This document shows, piece after piece, positions 53,004 to 62,574 of a stretch of 64,000 nt of DNA. Position 1 is the first letter of the stretch; every line of letters begins with the position of its first letter. Under the pieces are notes generated by a model. That model was not told the DNA's origin, made no database searches, and saw only the letters and a list, made by a program, of their open reading frames with translations. The stretch covers positions 26,724-90,723 of the forward strand of contig JBAYRN010000006.1 of NCBI GenBank assembly GCA_041676625.1. The letters run 5' to 3'. The position numbers were made by a program, and so were the translations under genes. Origin of the DNA: JAEXNA01 sp041676625 (GTDB lineage Bacteria; Vulcanimicrobiota; Xenobia; Xenobiales; JADMJV01).

Positions 53004-53616
53004 TCAGAAGGACTGGGTGGAGTTTCTGATCCGGTGTAAGGTCCTCAAGTTCGGTCAGTTCACCCTGAAGGACGGATCAACGTCACCGTTTTTTCTGGAC
53101 TTCGGTTCGATCTGCATGGGTAAGAATTTTCGAGAACTCGGTATCTTCTTCTGCCAACGGATCGACCAGTCATTGGGCTTTGAGGGGGTCGACTTTCTCT
53201 ACGGACCGCCCTACAAGGCTACGGTCATAGCGGCCGCCACCGCCATGGGGCTGACCACCCGCGAGATGCCGTGCTTTTTCACCCGCAAAGAGGCCAAGGA
53301 GCACGGAGAGGGTGGTATGAGCTTCGGCTTTCGACCGGAGCCTGGTCATTCGTATTACATGCTCGACGACGTGATGAGTTCGGGGGCCACCAAGATCGCT
53401 GCCCTGTCGGTCTTAAAGCAGCAGCAGTGCAAAGCGGTGGTGGTGGGCGTGGATCGACAGCACCGGCAAGGCTCGCTGACCGCCGCCGAGGCTTTTACCG
53501 CCGAGACGGGGATCCCGGTGGTGAGTCTGGTGACTCTGAGCGAACTCACCGAGCTTGTCCGGGATCTGGTGCCTGGAGAGCAGTACCGCGCGCTGGCGGA
53601 GTACCAGGGCGCGTGA
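52996..53616 (+). CDS. pyrE: Orotate phosphoribosyltransferase
   Basis: 206 residues from the ATG at 52996, which lies 8 bases inside the pyrD end and has GGAG upstream. LKFGQFTLKDGSTSPFFLDF and FTRKEAKEHGEGG match the orotate- and PRPP-loop regions; the PRPP-binding motif reads YYMLDDVMSSGATK, a variant of VLVDDVITTGGT. Adds ribose phosphate to orotate. Confidence 0.92.
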   Translation: MFNQKDWVEFLIRCKVLKFGQFTLKDGSTSPFFLDFGSICMGKNFRELGIFFCQRIDQSLGFEGVDFLYGPPYKATVIAAATAMGLTTREMPCFFTRKEAKEHGEGGMSFGFRPEPGHSYYMLDDVMSSGATKIAALSVLKQQQCKAVVVGVDRQHRQGSLTAAEAFTAETGIPVVSLVTLSELTELVRDLVPGEQYRALAEYQGA

Positions 53617-54398
53617 GTTACCTGGGCCGGCTGGAAGAGACCGGTTCTCTGCTTTGCCTGGGACTCGACCCGGTGCCTTCTAGGATGCCCCGGGGGTTTG
53701 AGGGAGTTGAGGGGGCCGAGCGGTTCCTCAATAGCTTCCTGGAGGCCGCCCACTCAAGCGGTCTACTTCCACAGACCTTGAAGCCAAACCTTGCTTACTT
53801 CGAGCAGTATGGGTGGCGCGGATGGAAGCTGTTGGAGTCGCTGGTGGAGCGCTGGGGAAAGTATTGCTTGATCATCCTGGATGCCAAACGGGGAGACATC
53901 GGTCGCTCCAGCGAGGCCTACGCCCGGACGGTTTTTGAGACCATGCAGGCAGACTCGGTCACGCTGCACCCCTGGATGGGGCCTGACTCGGTGGAGCCGT
54001 TCTTGAGCTACTCCCCGGAGAAAGGGGCTTACCTCCTCCTTCGCACCTCCAACCCCGGCGGCGATGTCTTGCAAGCCGGACTGTGGGAGAAGCTTTTTAC
54101 CAGCATCGACGATTGGGACCCCGGGGGTACTATGGGGTTTGTGGTGGGGGCCACCCGGCCGGCTGAGCTAACCTGGGTACTGGCCAACAATCAGCAGGGC
54201 AGGCCGCTTCTGATCCCCGGGGTAGGCGCCCAGGGAGCCTCCGCTTCAGAAGTGATGGCTTCCCTCCAATCTTTTCCCGGAGCTCGTCGCCATCGGATCA
54301 ACGTTTCCAGCGCGATTCTCTATGCCCACGAGCAAGGCCGATTCCCGGAAACCAATCTCCAAATTCTGGAAAAGTTTCTTTTGGAAACTCGATTGTAA
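53613..54398 (+). CDS. pyrF: Orotidine 5'-phosphate decarboxylase, type 2
   Basis: 261 residues from the GTG at 53613, which overlaps the pyrE TGA (GTGA). CLGLDPVPSRMP, LKPNLAYFEQYG and the catalytic DAKRGDIGRSSEAYA identify the longer type 2 family; RTSNPGG and LIPGVGAQGA follow. Final step of UMP synthesis. The frame is open upstream inside pyrE but that part has no similarity. Confidence 0.95.
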   Translation: MSYLGRLEETGSLLCLGLDPVPSRMPRGFEGVEGAERFLNSFLEAAHSSGLLPQTLKPNLAYFEQYGWRGWKLLESLVERWGKYCLIILDAKRGDIGRSSEAYARTVFETMQADSVTLHPWMGPDSVEPFLSYSPEKGAYLLLRTSNPGGDVLQAGLWEKLFTSIDDWDPGGTMGFVVGATRPAELTWVLANNQQGRPLLIPGVGAQGASASEVMASLQSFPGARRHRINVSSAILYAHEQGRFPETNLQILEKFLLETRL

Positions 54399-54440
54399 CA
54401 TTTTCAGCGTCTTTTTAGGGCAACCCCTCATACTCAGGCT

Positions 54441-55790
54441 ATGATCAGTCGTAGCGCCAATCTGCCCAGGCCATACAGCGTGACTCAAGGGAGAGTCGTA
54501 GAGGAGCCTCCGGCCTATCAAAACTTCACCGGGAGGTCTCAAGACCAGTATATCCGGGCAGAGTCCGACACCGACGACGCGCTCAAAGACGGAGCCGACC
54601 TGTTCGTTCGCCACACCAGCACTTTTCCCCAAAATGGCAATAAGCCTGTTCAGCACTACTGGGTGGATGACCGGGACTCCAACCCGAACCTGAGGCTGGC
54701 ACTGCGCCGAGACGAAGGAGATCTGGCCAAACTGGTGGTGGAAAACCGGACCAATGGAGCCGCCTCGGTGGTAGAGATCCCGGCCGGGAAGATGGAAACC
54801 GCCAAGGCTCTTCTGGCTGAGGCCCTCAAGGAGGCTGATCTGGACCTGGAAAAGACCGGCTACAGCCACCCCGATGCCCGAATTTCCCGGGTGCTGTTGG
54901 CGCACGAAAACAATGAGCTTTCTCATATCCAACTGGTTCGCTCCACTCCCTATCCTTATCTGGACTACTCTTCGGACCAGCCGATCGACCGCAAGGACCC
55001 CAAAGTCCAGCAGCACGATTTCTCGACCCTCAAGTACGGCTTCCCGGGTATCGAGCACCCCATCTTTCGAAATCGCACCGTGGTGAGCTACAACCCCAAA
55101 CAAAAGACCGCCAACTGGGTGGCCGAGAGGGTGAACCGCTTTTCGCTGCTGGAGGGTGAGGACACGGATCGCAAAAAGGCAGGCTTCAAGACCGAAAAGG
55201 AAGAGATCGCCAAGGAGCACCGGGCTTCTCTAAGAGACTACTCCGGCACCCGCTACGATCGCGGCCATCTGGCGGCGGCCGCCAATCACAAGACCTCCCA
55301 GGAAGACCTGCAAGAGACCTTCATGCTGGCCAACATCAGCCCCCAGGTTGGTAGCGGCTTCAACCAGACCTTCTGGAGGAATCTCGAGGCTAAAGTTCGC
55401 GAGTGGGGAAGCGGCGAGGAAGAAGTTCACATGCTGACCGGACCGGCCTATCTGAGTGAAGACGGTGGCAATTCCAGTCAGGTCAGCTATGAGGTCATCG
55501 GGAAAAATCAGGTCGCGGTACCGACCCATTTCTTTAAAGTTATGCTGGCGGAAAGACCCACCGAGAGTGGCGGAGTTGAGATCCGCACTCAAGCCTTCCT
55601 GGTACCCAACAAGAAGATTCGCAAGAACGCACGTCTGGAGAGATTTCTGGTCTCCATCGACGACCTGGAGAAGAAGACCGGACTGGACTTCTTCAACCGC
55701 CTGCCCGACAAACTGGAAGAGGAACTGGAAGCCGAGTTGCCCACCAAGGTTTGGGGAGACGGCGACGACACCTGGCGGATCTTAGAGTAA
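54441..55790 (+). CDS. DNA/RNA non-specific endonuclease (beta-beta-alpha metal family)
   Basis: 449 residues. The nuclease domain is C-terminal (about 200-440): DRGH motif in TRYDRGHLAAAANH with the general-base His, ANISPQ, and the metal-ligating Asn in FNQTFWRNLE. The first about 190 residues are polar, unlike any family I know, and there is no signal peptide, so export by the general pathway is not predicted. CATACT lies 6 bases before the ATG. It may be a delivered nuclease effector or an internal degradative enzyme; no immunity gene is certain. Confidence 0.85.
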   Translation: MISRSANLPRPYSVTQGRVVEEPPAYQNFTGRSQDQYIRAESDTDDALKDGADLFVRHTSTFPQNGNKPVQHYWVDDRDSNPNLRLALRRDEGDLAKLVVENRTNGAASVVEIPAGKMETAKALLAEALKEADLDLEKTGYSHPDARISRVLLAHENNELSHIQLVRSTPYPYLDYSSDQPIDRKDPKVQQHDFSTLKYGFPGIEHPIFRNRTVVSYNPKQKTANWVAERVNRFSLLEGEDTDRKKAGFKTEKEEIAKEHRASLRDYSGTRYDRGHLAAAANHKTSQEDLQETFMLANISPQVGSGFNQTFWRNLEAKVREWGSGEEEVHMLTGPAYLSEDGGNSSQVSYEVIGKNQVAVPTHFFKVMLAERPTESGGVEIRTQAFLVPNKKIRKNARLERFLVSIDDLEKKTGLDFFNRLPDKLEEELEAELPTKVWGDGDDTWRILE

Positions 55791-55796
55791 GACTAT

Positions 55797-56414
55797 CTAG
55801 GAACTCTTTGGCTGACTTTCTTGCTGCTGCGACTTCTCTCGAGCTCTGGCTTCCTTGAGGGCTGCGATCCGGGTGCCTGCGTGCTCTAGAGTGCGAACAG
55901 AGTGGCTCACCAGGTCGGCTCCGTAGGCGAACTGCACCATGACCCGGGCGGTATCTGCCATGCTGGGTACCGCCAACTGCATGACCGCTCCGGCCAGACC
56001 GACCAGATCAGTGGCGATTCGGCCCACATCCAGCGCTTTTTGGTAGAGTTGGGCGTTGGGGTCCTGGAAGGTGGAGGTTGCCCGATAGACGTTGGCTCCA
56101 AGAAGCCCCCCGCGCACGAAAGCCACGGCCATGTTGCTGAATCCGTCGGCCACGTTTCCGGTGCCGTCGAGAAACTCCGAGTCGAATCGGTTGGCGGCCA
56201 GTCTCAACCCCAGGGCAGGGTCGTTTCTGCCCACTTCCCGGGCTTCATTTAAGAGAAAAATTCCACCATCTTTGAAAATCTCTGCACCGGTACTTAGAAG
56301 ATCGGTGGGTTCCTTAGGACTGGGTAAGGGATCGGTGGGCTGCCGGTTCTGCTGATCCGGAGCAGGGGTGGAGACCTGAGTATTGGGTCTGCGGGTGGTG
56401 CTTTGTATATTCAT
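55797..56414 (-). CDS. Hypothetical protein with Pro/Thr/Gln-rich N-terminus
   Basis: 205 residues from the ATG at 56414, which has GGAGGC 4 bases upstream (the frame is open to 56468). The first 55 residues are Pro, Thr, Gln rich; the rest is mostly helical with Ala/Gly-rich amphipathic or weakly hydrophobic segments (GFSNMAVAFVRGGLLGANVY, DLVGLAGAVMQLAVPSM) and a charged C-terminus. I do not recognise it. It converges on the endonuclease with a 6-base gap, so a partner or immunity role is conceivable but unsupported. Confidence 0.55.
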   Translation of the reverse strand: MNIQSTTRRPNTQVSTPAPDQQNRQPTDPLPSPKEPTDLLSTGAEIFKDGGIFLLNEAREVGRNDPALGLRLAANRFDSEFLDGTGNVADGFSNMAVAFVRGGLLGANVYRATSTFQDPNAQLYQKALDVGRIATDLVGLAGAVMQLAVPSMADTARVMVQFAYGADLVSHSVRTLEHAGTRIAALKEARAREKSQQQESQPKSS

Positions 56415-56556
56415 GGATGCCTCCATGGCCGTGATCGACCGAGATGAGTTCGTAAGTATCCCCATCATGCCGTTCTTCTCGAACGAATTGTTAAAAGCTA
56501 AGTTAACGTTGGGTCAATCTCGGTTTTGAGAGTGCTTGAAGTGGGGAGAAGGCACG

Positions 56557-56892
56557 GTGAAAATAGCTTCGACAGTGACCTTACTTTTTCTCTCGAACCT
56601 CTTTATGACCTATGCCTGGTACGGGCATTTGAAGACCCACAAGGAAAGTCCGCTGTTTATCGCTGTCATGGTTTCCTGGGGTATTGCTTTCTTTGAGTAT
56701 TGCCTGCAAGTGCCCGCCAACCGGATCGGAAGCGGTGCCCTCAGCCTGCCTCAATTGAAGGTCATCCAGGAAGTGCTGGCGCTAGTAGCTTTTGCCGTCT
56801 TGTACGTGACCCTGTGGGAAGGCCGGTTGCAGTGGAACCACGCTGCCGCGGGTTTGTGTCTGGTGGCTTCGGTCTACTTCATGTTTCGGTAG
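56557..56892 (+). CDS. DUF486 family small membrane protein
   Basis: 111 residues from the GTG at 56557, preceded by GGAGAAGG. Family signature: NLFMTYAWYGHLK, WGIAFFEYCLQVPANRIG, LKVIQEVLALVAFAVLYV. Four hydrophobic helices as in small drug-exporter-like proteins. Its 3' end overlaps the opposite-strand giant gene by 111 bases. Function unknown. Confidence 0.88.
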   Translation: MKIASTVTLLFLSNLFMTYAWYGHLKTHKESPLFIAVMVSWGIAFFEYCLQVPANRIGSGALSLPQLKVIQEVLALVAFAVLYVTLWEGRLQWNHAAAGLCLVASVYFMFR

Positions 56893-59800
56893 CTTCCAGC
56901 CAAACCATCCACCCACCCAGTTGATCAAGCCCACCCCTACCGCCATCGCCGTGTCGGCCGCAACCTCGGCGACCTTCAGTACCGCCTCTTTGCTTTCATG
57001 GGCGGCGTTGTAGACACCCAGGGGAGCTTTCAGTTTGTGGGCGATCACCATGTTGCGCACCTGCTTGGCGATGGGCTTTCCGATCTTTTCGGTCAGGGCC
57101 ATCTGGCGGTTCAGCCCCAGCACCCAGTGCACGCTAGAGAGGGGAACTTCAGCCCCGTTTTGAGAGATGGCCGAGAGCAGGTGGATGAAGCAATCCATCC
57201 GATCCTTGCGCTCCAGAATGGGCACTAGCTCCTGGGGAGTCATCACCTTCTCTTTGTTGAAGTAACGTTTGTTCAGACGCCGGGCCGCAGCTTTGGGAGA
57301 GTCGGCCTTGCCGATGATGGTCAGCAGGTCGAGGGCGGCGGCGCGCTCTTCGTTGTCGATGGGAACGGCCTGGCCGAAGTCCAGGATGGTGACCGTCTTG
57401 TTGTCTTTGTCGATCATGACCTGACCGTCGTGGAAGTCGGGGTTGGCGAAGAGTGGCTTGGGGCGCCAATTTTTGTCGGCGGTTTGCCCCTTCAAGACCC
57501 CGAATTCGGCGGCCGACATGGCCTCCATGGCGCTGTTGTAAGTGTCCGGATCTTCGTTGTAGATCTTGCGGGCGGTGCGGCCTTTGGCTTCTTCCATAAA
57601 AAGACCCAGGTTTTCCACCCGGTAGGCGTCGATGCTCTTGACCGTCCAACCGCTGGCCTGGTGCTGGTAGGTGCGGTAGGCCATTTTCTGCACGGCCATG
57701 GCCTGCTCTTTTTCAAACTCCAGCTCCACCGAAGCCTCGATCAGGTTCAGCAGGCCCAGGACGTACCCGAATTTCTCCCGGTCTTCCGGGGTCCTGGTGA
57801 GTTCCTGAATGAACTTATGAAAGCGCTCGAAATCGTACTGAGTGGATTCTTCGATGTCTTCTCGGCCCAGCGACACAACCTCGCGTTGACCGGTTTTTTC
57901 ATCTCGGTAGCGGATCGCCACGTTGACCGAGCCACTGCCCAGCACCCGATCGATCTTCAGATCCGCCGGCCACTCCTCCCCGAAGCGGGCTTGCACCAGC
58001 TTGAGCACCTGGTAGTAGTTGAGAGGCATGGCCGCGTCCTGGGCGTTTTCGAAAGCCTCTTTGAAGTCTTCAAACTCACTGGTGAAGGCCAGGTACTGCT
58101 TCATCTTGATGCCCGGCACTCCGTAGGCGTCGAAGAGACGGTTGAGAATGGTGGCCTCATCCAACCTGGTCTTCTTGGGACCATCCTTATCTTCACCCGG
58201 GTTCTGACCGAGGATAAAAGCCACAGCCAGGGTGTCGGCTTCACCGTGGGAGCTCAGCACGGCCCGGGCAATCTTGTTGCCCAGCTCTCGATTGCCAGGG
58301 TTCAAGTTTTTCAGGAAGTGATCGATCACAGCTTCCCGCCCTTTTTCAGTGCGGAGGATCCCCGAGGGACCGGCCAGGAAACTATTGGCCACCATCACCC
58401 GGGTCTGGGTATCGGCTTCGAGCAGCTCTTGCCGGGTGTTTTCTAGGGAGGTGGTCAGGGGGGCGAAAGCCTGGGACTCCGAGGCTTTCTCCAGGTACTC
58501 CGGCATGAGCTCCCGGCGGCCCATCAGGTATTCGACGGTGTCGATCTGCTCTTGAGGCGAGCGTTGGCGAGCCACCGCCAATAACCCGGAAAGGGCTCTG
58601 GCCCGATTGCTGTAGGCCTGGTTGGTGTCGGTCACTCCGCGCTCTTGTTTGGGAAAGACGAGATCGACCGTGGAGGGCTGCAACTGCGCCCTGTCGGTGA
58701 TCTTATCTCGCAGGGAGGTAAAGACCACCGGGTGCTTTTCCCGTAGCTCGTACTGCTGATCTAGCAGCTCCACCTTTCGGGCCAGGGCCTCGGGAGAGGC
58801 GCCGGGAGCCGTGCTTTCCCCCATAGACTTGAGCAGGAGATCCGAGGCCTGGGAGGCGCTCAGGATGTCCATCACCTGGTCTTTGGCCAACCAGCCGGCA
58901 AGCTTCGGCTCCGCTACCTGATCCAGGCGAGTGAAAAGGTTTTGCCCCATGGCTTTCTTGCTCCCGACTCGGGCTTGCAACCCGCCGTGGGAAAAGTCGA
59001 TGGTGCGGGTGGCAAGGTCGTACCACTGCTCCACCGACTCGAGCTGGTCCTGGATGGCCAAAAAGCCGTCCACCAGAAACGCCCCCGCGTCGGAGCCCAC
59101 CTGCTCGGTGCTGCCGGAGCCGCCCAGTTCGGCCAGAGCCTCAGCGCGCTGCACGGCCTCCTCGGCGCTGCCCAGCAGTCGCACGAACCGTTCTTTGGAA
59201 AGACCTCGAGTGACCTCTTCGCTGATCCCGGAATGGTGCCCCAGCAGAGCCATCCGGCCCAGAACCAGCCGGCTTTCCAGGGGAGCCACCGGCTGCAAGA
59301 CCTCATCGATCTTCGCCTGGCGCTGGTGGTATTCGTCCAGCGCCTGTTGCCAGGCCGAGTCGCTCTGGTAATCCTCGCGCCGGGGTTTGAACTCTCCGGT
59401 TTCCACTCGCTGGGCCAGGGCCATAAGGTGCTCGGTGGAGGTATCGGGGAGATCTTCAGGCTTCAACCGATAGCCTTCCGTCAGGGTCTTGGAGAGCAGT
59501 TCGGAGTGCTGAGAACGATCAGGCCGGACCAGTTGGTTCCAGAGCTGGGGGCTTTTCGCCTGGGCGGCGGCCGCTTGGCCCAACCAGGCGCGGCGAGGAG
59601 AGTGACCCTGGACCCGGCGATCGGGTTGCAGGTTACGAACCAGATGGGTCAGGGCCTGGTCTTTCTCTTCGCTCTCCAGCAGTTTCACCAGACGCTCTTC
59701 AAGCTTTTGGGGGTAGGCGGTTGTACGCTCAGAAGAGGCGCTAAACCCGGGCTGCCCCACTGAAACCGAGACGTAGTCCTTCAATAAAGCTTGAAAGTCG

Positions 59801-61581
59801 GAGTCGAACTCCCGGGAAAAAGACTGCCAGGTCTCAGACTGGCCCATCTCATTCAAGTAGCCGTGAAGCTTGTGGGGTTCGCCGTAAGGTGGGCGGAGAC
59901 GCAGACGAATGTGGTCTTCGCGAACCTCCGCTCCGGCTTTCAAGAGTCCCTGAGCAGATTCTCTCAGCTCCAGCTGAAACTCGGGGGTGGGCTCGGAAAG
60001 CCCGAGCAGCGCGTTGCTCAAGGAGATGGCTCGGGGAGCACCGTGCTCGCCGCTCTCTCGGGCCAGGGCTTCGGCATCGAGCCTCTCGATGAAGCTCAAG
60101 GTGGCTTGATCAACGGCTCTACCCAGGGGCCATTCGTTGCGCCCGGAGGTGTGGTTTTCCCGGATCAGGCCGGTCAGCTCTTCGAGCTCCTGGCGGCTCT
60201 GGTCCGAACTCTTGATCCAGGCCGATGGCACCTGCTGAACCAGACCGGGCAGCGCATCCTGGGCCATGCGCTGAAAATTCTCGTTGAAGACAACGCCGTT
60301 CACAAAACGCCGATGCAGACTGCTCTGGCCTCGCTGCAGGCTGTTCATAAAAGTGTTCGGGTTCCACCCGGAGGCGTTCTCGCTCAAAAACCGGTGAACT
60401 TTGCCGCTGCTCTCCTCGCCAAAGCGACCGGGCATGGTCTCGCCTTCGGTGGACAGGAGTAGCCTCAAGAATCCGTCGATCCGGTTCTGGGGTGTGAGCG
60501 CTGTATTTTCGCCCAGATGAGAAACGGCGGCCAGGAGCGCGTGTTCCTTGTCGGCCACGGTGCCTCCGGCCAGGGCGATGGTGCCCAGCTCTTTGGGAGG
60601 AACACCCTGGGCAAACATCCAGGCGGGTGTCTCCGGCCCGCTCAGTTTCAGAGCCAGAACCTGATGATCCCGGGCGAACGAGGCTCTATCTTTGACCGGT
60701 TTACGGTAATTGGGTGCTACCTCCAACCGGACCAGGTCCGGTAGCGGCTCGGGCGGTTTTGAAGTGGCCGGGTGTCGGCGGCGCACGTAGCTCTCCACCT
60801 CGGCCTGCACCAGACCCACCCTCATCCCCTGGTGTTCCTGGCCGTGGGCGGCTGCTACCAGCCCTCGATTCAGGTCCTCGGAAGGGTATTCCACCGGCGC
60901 TTTACTGAAGAGCTTGTTCAGCGCGCTGAGGGCAGCCCGGGGGTTGAATCCCGCCCTGGTCATTCGCGCGATGGCGGCTTTGTCGGCTTCGGCTTGGAAA
61001 CTTCGAGGGTCCACGAACGACTGGTTGGCCGGGGAGAGAAGCTCCTCGTTGTAGGGGTCCTTGCGATCGTGATCCAGAAGTGTTTCCAGCTGGTGCGAGA
61101 GCACGAAAGCCAGCTCATCCCGGGACTCCAGGGTGTTCAGCATGCCCAGATTCACGGCCAGCCGATAGATCGGTTTGTGGCTGCCGGTGGGGGTGCCGAA
61201 CCAGGCCCGCACGGGCCATTCCTTGCCAGGGTGCTCCTCTTTCCAGTTCGCCTCGGCGCTCATGTCGTCGTCCAAGGCGGCCTGGGGTACGTCTCCGGTG
61301 AAGATCTCCACTTGAAAGTCGAGCTTTCGCTTGTTCAGATCTTCCAGGGCCAGCCGATCGATCAGATCGATCAGGTATCCCTGAGCCTGTTCAAACTTCC
61401 CCTCTACAGGACCCGCCGGGGGCGTGGTCAGATAACCCAGGTCGGGGCGCAGCCGCTCGCTCCAAGACTCCAATTCGGCTTTCTCGAACTGATCCATGGC
61501 GGGTTTCAGGCCGGAGGGAGCTAGCTGCTTGGGAAGCGGAAATTTGGCGAAGCCGGTATGTCTGGAATGAGCTATCAACAT
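56782..61581 (-). CDS. 1599-residue protein: degenerate M48 peptidase-like domain, helical middle, ABC1/AarF-like kinase region
   Basis: Residues about 90-265 follow the M48 layout (LGMLNTLESRDELAFVLSHQ, FQAEADKAAIARMTRAGFNP, HGQEHQGMR), but the HExxH site reads HQLET, so catalytic Glu and second His are lost. Residues about 300-1150 are long helical sequence that I do not recognise. Residues about 1205-1480 look like an atypical kinase of the ABC1/UbiB type: LGSGSVNVAIRY, an ELEFEKEQAMAVQKM helix, NPDFHDGQVMID and ILDFGQAV near residue 1400. A hydrophobic stretch lies near the end (AMAVGVGLINWVGGWFGWKL). No signal peptide. ATG at 61581, no clear Shine-Dalgarno. Confidence 0.7.
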   Translation of the reverse strand: MLIAHSRHTGFAKFPLPKQLAPSGLKPAMDQFEKAELESWSERLRPDLGYLTTPPAGPVEGKFEQAQGYLIDLIDRLALEDLNKRKLDFQVEIFTGDVPQAALDDDMSAEANWKEEHPGKEWPVRAWFGTPTGSHKPIYRLAVNLGMLNTLESRDELAFVLSHQLETLLDHDRKDPYNEELLSPANQSFVDPRSFQAEADKAAIARMTRAGFNPRAALSALNKLFSKAPVEYPSEDLNRGLVAAAHGQEHQGMRVGLVQAEVESYVRRRHPATSKPPEPLPDLVRLEVAPNYRKPVKDRASFARDHQVLALKLSGPETPAWMFAQGVPPKELGTIALAGGTVADKEHALLAAVSHLGENTALTPQNRIDGFLRLLLSTEGETMPGRFGEESSGKVHRFLSENASGWNPNTFMNSLQRGQSSLHRRFVNGVVFNENFQRMAQDALPGLVQQVPSAWIKSSDQSRQELEELTGLIRENHTSGRNEWPLGRAVDQATLSFIERLDAEALARESGEHGAPRAISLSNALLGLSEPTPEFQLELRESAQGLLKAGAEVREDHIRLRLRPPYGEPHKLHGYLNEMGQSETWQSFSREFDSDFQALLKDYVSVSVGQPGFSASSERTTAYPQKLEERLVKLLESEEKDQALTHLVRNLQPDRRVQGHSPRRAWLGQAAAAQAKSPQLWNQLVRPDRSQHSELLSKTLTEGYRLKPEDLPDTSTEHLMALAQRVETGEFKPRREDYQSDSAWQQALDEYHQRQAKIDEVLQPVAPLESRLVLGRMALLGHHSGISEEVTRGLSKERFVRLLGSAEEAVQRAEALAELGGSGSTEQVGSDAGAFLVDGFLAIQDQLESVEQWYDLATRTIDFSHGGLQARVGSKKAMGQNLFTRLDQVAEPKLAGWLAKDQVMDILSASQASDLLLKSMGESTAPGASPEALARKVELLDQQYELREKHPVVFTSLRDKITDRAQLQPSTVDLVFPKQERGVTDTNQAYSNRARALSGLLAVARQRSPQEQIDTVEYLMGRRELMPEYLEKASESQAFAPLTTSLENTRQELLEADTQTRVMVANSFLAGPSGILRTEKGREAVIDHFLKNLNPGNRELGNKIARAVLSSHGEADTLAVAFILGQNPGEDKDGPKKTRLDEATILNRLFDAYGVPGIKMKQYLAFTSEFEDFKEAFENAQDAAMPLNYYQVLKLVQARFGEEWPADLKIDRVLGSGSVNVAIRYRDEKTGQREVVSLGREDIEESTQYDFERFHKFIQELTRTPEDREKFGYVLGLLNLIEASVELEFEKEQAMAVQKMAYRTYQHQASGWTVKSIDAYRVENLGLFMEEAKGRTARKIYNEDPDTYNSAMEAMSAAEFGVLKGQTADKNWRPKPLFANPDFHDGQVMIDKDNKTVTILDFGQAVPIDNEERAAALDLLTIIGKADSPKAAARRLNKRYFNKEKVMTPQELVPILERKDRMDCFIHLLSAISQNGAEVPLSSVHWVLGLNRQMALTEKIGKPIAKQVRNMVIAHKLKAPLGVYNAAHESKEAVLKVAEVAADTAMAVGVGLINWVGGWFGWKLPKHEVDRSHQTQTRGSVVPLQPAFPQGHVQDGKSY

Positions 61582-61659
61582 AATGTGGGCTGATTACCAT
61601 CATGCCAGAAACCCGTAAATGGCTCATTCACCAGAAGTAAACATGTGGACAAAGCGTTT

Positions 61660-62568
61660 TTAGAAGCCGGAAGAGTGAATCAAGGAGATCGCCGCTTCAG
61701 CCACCCGGCTCAGGGGACGATCGCTGCGGTAGATGATGTGGAGAGGGATGGTGACTCTGGGTTCACTCCAATTGGCGGGCTGAAAGCTGACCAGATGCCC
61801 ATGTTCGATATCGTTTTCCACCTCGTGCAGCGGCATGGCGCCCCATCCGAACCCTTCCAGCAGGAACCGGTGCTTGGCGCTCTGGTTGCCGATCTTCCAG
61901 GTATTGGAGCCCACCACTCCCACTTGCTGATCGGTGGAGAGATGACTCCGATCATCCAGAACCAACTGAGTATGCCGCCGCAGAACGGATAGCGGTACAA
62001 GCCCGTTGCGGTGTACGGCGAGGGGATGTTCGGGGGCGGCCACGGCCACAAAGGGCACGGAGCCCACCGGAATGGTCTCCATCCCTGTGGGTACGTTGGG
62101 CAGGAGCAAGCCGGTCACCCCGAGTTGGCAGCTCTCGTCTAAGAGGCGAGCGGTTACGGCGCCCCTGGCTTCGATCTGTACGGTGAGGGAGAGACCGGGA
62201 TGGGCCTCCTTGAGGTCGCCGATCAGCCGAACCAGACGATCAAGAGGAAGGATCATGTCGACCACCAAGGCGAGTTGCTGTTGCTCGGCGTTGCTGCTCC
62301 AGTGCCGGGCGTTGTGGCGGAGCATCTGGGCTGAAGCGAGAAGCTCCCGAGCCTCGGGAAGGAGGGCCGAACCTGCCTCGGTGAGAGTGGGAGTGCGCCC
62401 ACTTCGGTCGAACAACTCCACCCCCAGATGGGTTTCCAGGGTGGCTACCGCGTGGCTGACCGCGGGCTGTCCCTTCCCCAGCGCTCTGGCAGCGCCGGAG
62501 AACGACCCCTTTTCTACCACCGCCAGGAACGACTGCAGTTGGCTCAGGGAAAACGTTACATCGATCAC
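61660..62568 (-). CDS. LysR family transcriptional regulator
   Basis: 302 residues. Winged helix-turn-helix at the N-terminus (LSQLQSFLAVVEKGSFSGAA, GQPAVSHAVATLETHLGVEL) and a substrate-binding domain in two lobes. GTG start at 62568 with TATGGT 6 bases upstream and no Shine-Dalgarno. Divergent from the efflux gene at 62673, which it probably controls. Confidence 0.93.
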   Translation of the reverse strand: MIDVTFSLSQLQSFLAVVEKGSFSGAARALGKGQPAVSHAVATLETHLGVELFDRSGRTPTLTEAGSALLPEARELLASAQMLRHNARHWSSNAEQQQLALVVDMILPLDRLVRLIGDLKEAHPGLSLTVQIEARGAVTARLLDESCQLGVTGLLLPNVPTGMETIPVGSVPFVAVAAPEHPLAVHRNGLVPLSVLRRHTQLVLDDRSHLSTDQQVGVVGSNTWKIGNQSAKHRFLLEGFGWGAMPLHEVENDIEHGHLVSFQPANWSEPRVTIPLHIIYRSDRPLSRVAEAAISLIHSSGF

Positions 62569-62574
62569 GGGACA

